DNA of 26,227 nucleotides. Origin: a virus. Shown here in pieces: positions 21,517 through 26,227 of the stretch (position 1 is the first letter of the stretch; each line of letters starts with the position of its first letter). The translations under genes were made by a program, and so were the position numbers. The notes under the pieces were generated by a model. That model saw only the letters and a program-made list of their open reading frames with translations. It made no database searches and was not told where the DNA came from. Location: positions 1 through 26,227 of IMG/VR virus record IMGVR_UViG_3300025669_001289. One strand, given 5' to 3'.

Positions 21517-22424
21517 TTATAGTTGGGGTACTGGATACTATTAGTTCTTCAAATGTTTGGCTTGCTAATAGTTTTAAAAGAAATAATATAAAAGTAATAC
21601 CAATAAATTATAGAGATATAGTAAAAACTAAAGGTAATGAATTTTTAAGTTCTTTATTAGTTTATACTTTGAAAAAATATAAACCAATGTTAACTATATT
21701 TTGTAAATGTAATGGTATAGATCCAAAAATAATCCTTAATTGTAATAATTACTCCAAAACCTTTTTATGGTATATGGATTCACATCATATATTAGAGTCA
21801 AATAAAGAAATAATAGAAATTGCTAAAAATTGTAATTTTACATCTTGTACATCACCTACAACAGTTACTTATTTAAAAGACAAAGGTGTTAAAAATTGTA
21901 TTCATATTTTTGAAGGATCAGATCCAGATGTTCATTATCCTGTGGAAAAAAATGATAAGTATAAATCATATATTTCATTTATAGGATCTCAAACACAAGA
22001 ACGTAATGATATTTATAAACAACTGATTAATTATAATTTTACTACTAAATACTATGGGAATGGTTACTCTGGAAGAATTTCTATAGATGCGTGGCGAATT
22101 ATCTGCTCAAGTTCTAAAATAATGCTTTCATTGAATACATTTAACGATATACCACATTACTTTAGTGGTAGAGTTTTTGAATATATGGCATGTGGTGCAT
22201 GTGTAGCACATTATGATAAGACAAATACTATGAAAGCCTATTTTAATGATATGGAAGAAATAATTTTATTCAAAACAGTAGATGAATTATATAATAAGTT
22301 AAAAGATTTATCTGATGAAGATTTAGGAAAAATAGCTTTGAGGGGAAGAGATACTGTATTAAATAATTTTACTTTTGATCATGCTACTGCTTATATTTTA
22401 AATAGTCTTGGAGTTACTAAATGA
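21501..22424 (+). CDS. GT-B glycosyltransferase (CgeB/Glyco_trans_1-like)
   Basis: A 307-residue protein with a GT-B arrangement. The N-terminal half ends in FLWYMDSHHILESNKEI and ATTVTYLKDKGV-like segments that resemble acceptor-side domains of CgeB-like proteins. The C-terminal half has SFIGSQTQERNDIY and the diagnostic RVFEYMACGACVAHYD, the donor-phosphate glutamate region, followed by an ILFKTVDELYNKLKDL closing helix. The start overlaps the transaldolase gene by 16 bases, the end overlaps the next by 4. Sugar donor and acceptor are not determined; GDP-heptose from the adjacent genes is a candidate donor. Confidence 0.82.
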   Translation: MDKYIVIVGVLDTISSSNVWLANSFKRNNIKVIPINYRDIVKTKGNEFLSSLLVYTLKKYKPMLTIFCKCNGIDPKIILNCNNYSKTFLWYMDSHHILESNKEIIEIAKNCNFTSCTSPTTVTYLKDKGVKNCIHIFEGSDPDVHYPVEKNDKYKSYISFIGSQTQERNDIYKQLINYNFTTKYYGNGYSGRISIDAWRIICSSSKIMLSLNTFNDIPHYFSGRVFEYMACGACVAHYDKTNTMKAYFNDMEEIILFKTVDELYNKLKDLSDEDLGKIALRGRDTVLNNFTFDHATAYILNSLGVTK

Positions 22425-23110
22425 AAAAATTATTAATAGCTACTCGTGCAAATTCAAATATTAAAGAGATGACTGATATAACACATCCAGTTTTAAAGAT
22501 GTATGCTGAAAAATGTAATGCTGACTTTAAAGTTATAGATAAAGATATTGAGGGACTACATCATCATTGGAGAATATTAAATTTTTATAATTTATTTGAT
22601 ACATATGATAGAATTTTAAGTTTAGATAGTGATGTATTAGTATTAAAGAAGTGTCCAGATTTATTTAAGTTAGTACCAGATAATATGATTGGATCTATTT
22701 TTGAAGATGTAGGTAGTAGAAAAGACCATAGGAGAAAAACTATAAATGATATACAAAAAGAAAGAGGTAATGTTGGTTGGGAATCAGGATATATTAATAC
22801 TGGTGTAGCTTTATTTTCTAAAGAACATAAAGAAGTATTTAATGCTGATAGGAATAATCTTTGGGAAGAGCCTGGATTTGACGATGTAGAATTAAGATAT
22901 AGAAGTATTCAGTTGGGATTTAAAGTATATGAACTTCCTTATCAATTTAATCATATGGTAATGTTTACTGAAAAATGGAATGGAATGGCAAATAGGGCTA
23001 ATAGTAATATAATACACTATGCAGGGCAAGGAAAATTTTCTAGACATAAAAATAGAACAGAACAGATTAAATATGATCATTTAATACTAAAAAGGTATAA
23101 TTTAATATGA
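22421..23110 (+). CDS. GT-A glycosyltransferase (GT8-like)
   Basis: 229 residues with a GT-A nucleotide-sugar fold: an N-terminal LLIATRANSN strand-loop, the metal-binding DxD at D69-S-D71 (LSLDSDVLVL), GYINTGVALFSKEH and the C-terminal NIIHYAGQGK histidine motif. The order DxD, NTGV, HY..G is that of GT8-type retaining transferases, although the protein is short. It has an ATGA overlap with both neighbours, so the four glycosyltransferase genes are one translational unit. The donor is unknown. Confidence 0.8.
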   Translation: MKKLLIATRANSNIKEMTDITHPVLKMYAEKCNADFKVIDKDIEGLHHHWRILNFYNLFDTYDRILSLDSDVLVLKKCPDLFKLVPDNMIGSIFEDVGSRKDHRRKTINDIQKERGNVGWESGYINTGVALFSKEHKEVFNADRNNLWEEPGFDDVELRYRSIQLGFKVYELPYQFNHMVMFTEKWNGMANRANSNIIHYAGQGKFSRHKNRTEQIKYDHLILKRYNLI

Positions 23111-24042
23111 ACATACTTTTTCTATTTGATGGTTATAGGCGTAGAGATGATAGAACTAGAGTTAATTTAATAAAGAAATTAACTAAATTTTGTAATTTTA
23201 TTATTTATGGCCCCAATGAAACTGATAAAACTTTTTCACCATATAAATATAATGATAAAAGTAATATATTAAAATTGTTTAAACCTGATGTTATACTTTG
23301 TTCTTTATACAATGAAAACTGTTTAAGTTGGATTCCTAATTATATATATGAATCTGACATACCTGTGGCTGTTATAGAAGAAGACCATTATACAGAAGAT
23401 GAAGTTTTTGGGTTTGAAAAAAGTATTTTAAGAGGTTATAATAAATTTGATTTAATTGTAAGAAGGCATTATTATAGTGAAGAACAAAATTTAAACTCAG
23501 TTTGGTGGCCTTTTGCAGCGAATACAGATGAATTTTTTGATGATCAAACTATTAAACGTAAAAATTTAATTTTCTTTTCTGGAAGTATACACTCACCCTA
23601 TTATAGCATAAGAGAAAAAGCTATTGAGACATTGTTAACTGCTAAATTAATAGAACCATATAATCAAATTGATAATTACCCACTACGTCTAAGGGATTTT
23701 GTTGGTGCTTTATCATGTGCTGGTGGTACAATTCATACACCGATGGCCAAAGCGTTTGAAACTATATTAAGTGGTACTGCATTGCTTACAAATTATATGT
23801 ATAATGATAAAATATTATTTGGTGATAAACAGTGTTACTTTGAATACAAAGATGATTGTTCAGATATTGTAGAACAGGCAGACATAATATTAAATGATAA
23901 AGATTATGTTGCTGAAGTAACAAAGAATGCTATGGAAGTTGTTAAAAAAAGACATACTGATGAATGTAGAATAGAAGAATTATTTGACATATTAAAAGCC
24001 TTAGTATATGGAGAAGACATACCTAAAATATGGGGGCAATAG
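23107..24042 (+). CDS. GT-B glycosyltransferase (CgeB-like)
   Basis: A 311-residue protein with an N-terminal Rossmann-like start (MNILFLFDGYRRRDD), a middle containing AVIEEDHYTEDE and VWWPFAANTDEFF, which is the linker pattern of CgeB-like transferases, and a C-terminal donor domain with LIFFSGSIHSPYYSIRE and TPMAKAFETILSGTALLTN. The last phrase takes the place of the E-x7-E donor motif. It is similar in layout to the 21501 protein and probably adds a sugar to the same glycan. The stop is TAG. Confidence 0.75.
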   Translation: MNILFLFDGYRRRDDRTRVNLIKKLTKFCNFIIYGPNETDKTFSPYKYNDKSNILKLFKPDVILCSLYNENCLSWIPNYIYESDIPVAVIEEDHYTEDEVFGFEKSILRGYNKFDLIVRRHYYSEEQNLNSVWWPFAANTDEFFDDQTIKRKNLIFFSGSIHSPYYSIREKAIETLLTAKLIEPYNQIDNYPLRLRDFVGALSCAGGTIHTPMAKAFETILSGTALLTNYMYNDKILFGDKQCYFEYKDDCSDIVEQADIILNDKDYVAEVTKNAMEVVKKRHTDECRIEELFDILKALVYGEDIPKIWGQ

Positions 24043-24044
24043 TA

Positions 24045-24770
24045 ATGATAAAAAATAGATTTGTTATTTATTCTGCAGGATATAATTGTAGTAAGTATGT
24101 AAAACGTTGTATGAATAGTATACAATCACAGAAATACACTGATTATATACATATAATAGTTGATGATGCATCAATAGATGAAACATATAATACCATAGTA
24201 CAAAATAGAGATCCTAACACTGTTGTATTTAAGGCATCAGAAAATGTTGGATGGCTTGCCAACTCAATGAAGTACCTTTGTTATAACTTAAATGATATAA
24301 TTATGCTTGTTGATCTAGATGATTTTTTGCCACACAACAATGTTTTAAATATGATAAATAAAGTGTATAATATATACAATTGCTGGTTAACATATGGTAG
24401 TTTTTTATGGTTAGGTAAAAATATAAATGAAGGTACTGCTTATCCAGATAGTGTTATTAAAAACAAAACATTTAGAGAGTATGATTGGAGAGGAGTTCAT
24501 CCACAGACTTTTAAAGGTTTTCTTTGGAGTAATATTAAAAAAGAAGACTTACAGGATAATGATGGTAATTATTTAATGTCAGCATATGATGTAGCTATTA
24601 TGCATCCAATGTTAGAGATGTCACCACCAGATAAAATAAAATTCATAGGAGAGACTTTATATGTTTATGATAATACTAATCCATTAAATATTGGAAAAAT
24701 GAGAAAACATGAACAAATAAATAATGAAAAGTTAATTAGAAGTAAACAGAAATATGAGGAACTAATATGA
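24045..24770 (+). CDS. family 2 glycosyltransferase
   Basis: An ATG at 24030 lies inside the preceding gene; ATG 24045 is ten bases after a GGGGG run and begins MIKNRFVIYSAGYNCSKYV, the standard GT2 opening. The 241-residue protein has the nucleotide-binding VDDASIDET (39-47) and the metal-binding DLDDF (90-94). The rest (WRGVHPQTFKGFLWSNIKKEDL, then SAYDVAIMHPMLEM) matches the acceptor half of GT2 enzymes, where an ED-like acidic pair acts as base. It is a cytoplasmic inverting transferase with no membrane segments. The ATGA overlap couples it to the radical SAM gene. Confidence 0.85.
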   Translation: MIKNRFVIYSAGYNCSKYVKRCMNSIQSQKYTDYIHIIVDDASIDETYNTIVQNRDPNTVVFKASENVGWLANSMKYLCYNLNDIIMLVDLDDFLPHNNVLNMINKVYNIYNCWLTYGSFLWLGKNINEGTAYPDSVIKNKTFREYDWRGVHPQTFKGFLWSNIKKEDLQDNDGNYLMSAYDVAIMHPMLEMSPPDKIKFIGETLYVYDNTNPLNIGKMRKHEQINNEKLIRSKQKYEELI

Positions 24771-25831
24771 AAATAGCTTTGTTAACCGCTAAACCAAATG
24801 CAGACAGTCTGATGTATAACCATAAAATGAGCACTGATGAACGTAGGTATCCAACGGGTATTGGGTATTTATATGAAATTTTAAGACAGAGTGGAATAGA
24901 GGCAGAAATCTATGATAGATATAGTGGTAATACTACTTTTGATTTTTCAGTCAGATATGATTTTGTAGGAATTTACTGTGCTTCTGTATGTACAAATGAT
25001 ATTAAATTTATTATAGATAACGTAAAAGCTGATAAAATAGTAGTCGGTGGACCACACGCTTATTTATTTCCGGAGTGGTTTAGTCCAAAAGTAGATTATA
25101 TAGTACAAGGCGAAGCAGAAGAAATAATTGTTGATCTTGTAAATGGTGAGTATGGGGAAAGAATAATAAAAATTGATAGACTTGATAATGCTTCTTTAAA
25201 TAAACTACCAAGATTTCCATATAAATATTTTTGGGATAACCAAGAGGGGTATGTTTGGGATTTTCCATTTTCTAATACTAATCCTGTATTTATGTTAAAT
25301 ACCTCAAGGGGTTGTCCTTATTCATGTTCATTTTGTAGTGTTAAAAATATATGGGGGCATAAACTAACATCATTTTCTGCTGAAAGAGTATTTAGTGATA
25401 TAGAATATGTTAAGTCTCTTGGGGCAAAAGGTATATATTTTAGAGAAGATAATTTTACAGTTAATAAAAAAAGATTACTCAAGATATGCAACTATATGAC
25501 AGGGGCTGGATTAGAATGGGCTTGTGAAGCTAGAGCAGATTCTATTAACGAAGAGACAGCTAAAGTAATGAGTAAGTCAGGATGTATCGGACTTTTTATA
25601 GGTGTAGAAAGTTTGTCACAACATATGTTAGATGTATTTAATAAAGATTTAACTGTGGGTCAGATAGTTAAATGTTTTGATCTAACACATAAATATGGAA
25701 TTAAAACGGCAGCATCAATGATAAAAAACCACCCAGAAGAAACTCAAGAGGATAAACAACAAACTGCTGCACTAATGGGAAGAATAAATCCTACACTGAA
25801 GTGGGTTAATCAATATAGGTCTGAGGGATAA
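24767..25831 (+). CDS. B12-binding-type radical SAM protein, short C-terminus
   Basis: The N-terminal ~150 residues have the Rossmann layout of a cobalamin-binding domain (YPTGIGYLYEILRQSG, IVVGGPHA, VDYIVQGEAEE) but no DxHxxG, so B12 may be bound base-on or not at all. The radical SAM core starts with TSRGCPYSCSFCSV: C183, C187, C190 in the CxxxCxxC pattern binding the 4Fe-4S cluster. It continues with GIYFREDNFTV and FIGVESLSQ. It stops at 354 residues just after NPTLKWVNQYRSEG, earlier than the related enzymes I know, and may be truncated. Candidate jobs are methylation or sugar rearrangement of the glycan. Confidence 0.82.
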   Translation: MKIALLTAKPNADSLMYNHKMSTDERRYPTGIGYLYEILRQSGIEAEIYDRYSGNTTFDFSVRYDFVGIYCASVCTNDIKFIIDNVKADKIVVGGPHAYLFPEWFSPKVDYIVQGEAEEIIVDLVNGEYGERIIKIDRLDNASLNKLPRFPYKYFWDNQEGYVWDFPFSNTNPVFMLNTSRGCPYSCSFCSVKNIWGHKLTSFSAERVFSDIEYVKSLGAKGIYFREDNFTVNKKRLLKICNYMTGAGLEWACEARADSINEETAKVMSKSGCIGLFIGVESLSQHMLDVFNKDLTVGQIVKCFDLTHKYGIKTAASMIKNHPEETQEDKQQTAALMGRINPTLKWVNQYRSEG

Positions 25832-25832
25832 T

Positions 25833-26156
25833 ATGCGACCATTCATAAAATACTTAAAAGAAAATACTACTAATGGATTAGTTGGCGCAGAGATCGGTGT
25901 CAAGCGTGGTGAAAATGCAGAAGATATATTAAACAATTTAAACATTGAAGCTTTATATTTAATTGATCCTTGGGAAGTTTATGATATAGAAAATGCTACT
26001 AATGAGGAAGTTAAAGTAGGATATACAAAGTTTATTACATTTAGTAATTGGCGTAGAGAAGTTTTTAATAAATTTAGAAATAATCATAAAGTATTTATAC
26101 ATCCACATACATCAAAAATGATGGCAAACAACATTCATTGGTACTTGGTAATTTAG
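25833..26156 (+). CDS. truncated SAM methyltransferase (Methyltransf_24-like)
   Basis: The first ~95 residues are a clear class I methyltransferase start: GLVGAEIGVKRGENA (motif I) and EALYLIDPW, close to the C-terminal domain of the 16594 protein (GAEIGVFEGLNA, LYLIDPY). The expected acidic motif (like FINVDGDHRY in the 16594 protein) never appears. Instead the frame runs through KMMANNIHWYLVI into a TAG at 26154-26156. Over the same bases another frame encodes a GDP-mannose dehydratase-like segment. The gene has therefore lost its 3' half by a deletion-type junction near 26110-26140, or the assembly is chimeric there. Confidence 0.65.
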   Translation: MRPFIKYLKENTTNGLVGAEIGVKRGENAEDILNNLNIEALYLIDPWEVYDIENATNEEVKVGYTKFITFSNWRREVFNKFRNNHKVFIHPHTSKMMANNIHWYLVI

Positions 26157-26227
26157 ATGCTAAACGAGACTGGGGACATAGTAAGGATTATTGTCAGGCA
26201 ATTTATGCAATCATGCAGCACAATGAA
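26102..26227 (+). pseudogene. GDP-mannose 4,6-dehydratase-like fragment, runs off the window
   Basis: In the frame starting at 26102 the translation includes SLVLGNLDAKRDWGHSKDY, an almost diagnostic phrase of GDP-mannose 4,6-dehydratases and of the related GDP-heptose 4,6-dehydratases (DmhA/WcbK type). It is open to the right edge. The frame opens only at 26090, and no N-terminal half with the Rossmann GxxGxxG or the catalytic YxxxK lies upstream, so only a central piece is present. It overlaps the methyltransferase in another frame. In a GDP-heptose cluster such an enzyme would make the 6-deoxyheptose branch, which makes the fragment relevant. Confidence 0.7.

Overview
The window is a piece of a tailed-bacteriophage genome, or a prophage or metagenomic phage contig. 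It is AT-rich (roughly 30% GC by eye), has strong AGGAGG-type ribosome binding sites, and almost every gene lies on the + strand in tightly packed or overlapping operons. A terminase pair, a portal, a scaffold, a decoration-like protein, a Mu gpT-like major capsid protein and a lysis cassette follow each other in the usual phage order. I see no integrase, tape measure or tail tube gene. The host cannot be fixed. Low GC and SD-led starts would fit Bacillota or another AT-rich bacterium whose surface carries heptose-containing glycans.

Layout. 1-117: start of a possible minus-strand gene running off the left edge, in clearly more GC-rich sequence. 118-816: no gene; a control region with two copies of a 90-bp promoter cassette (each a perfect TTGACA-17-TATAAT), short direct repeats about 60 bp apart and three TACG-N5-CGTA dyads. 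817-2809: small accessory genes, including a duplicated metallopeptidase and a permuted papain-like peptidase, closed by an intrinsic terminator. 2915-9577: packaging and head module. 9578-14236: an island of three homing endonucleases (one EDxHD/Vsr-like, two HNH) with small phage genes between them. The three share a zinc-ribbon module and a similar structured 5' leader, with the Shine-Dalgarno in a hairpin loop. 14252-15625: Ala/Thr/Gly-rich structural proteins, one of them frameshifted. 15666-16568: lysis cassette (membrane protein, M15 peptidase, holin-like protein).

16594 to the right end is a long glycan-synthesis operon. It starts with a fused GT9-like/methyltransferase protein. Five enzymes then match the route to GDP-D-glycero-alpha-D-manno-heptose: HddC, HddA, GmhB, GmhA and, unusually, a transaldolase able to make sedoheptulose 7-phosphate, the substrate of GmhA. 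Four glycosyltransferases, a radical SAM protein, a truncated methyltransferase and an out-of-frame fragment of a GDP-mannose 4,6-dehydratase-like enzyme follow. Together these suggest a phage that makes its own heptose donor, starting from central sugar phosphates, to decorate the virion or remodel the host surface. That role is inferred from gene content. The most striking features are this self-supplied heptose pathway and the homing-endonuclease family with its conserved RNA leaders.
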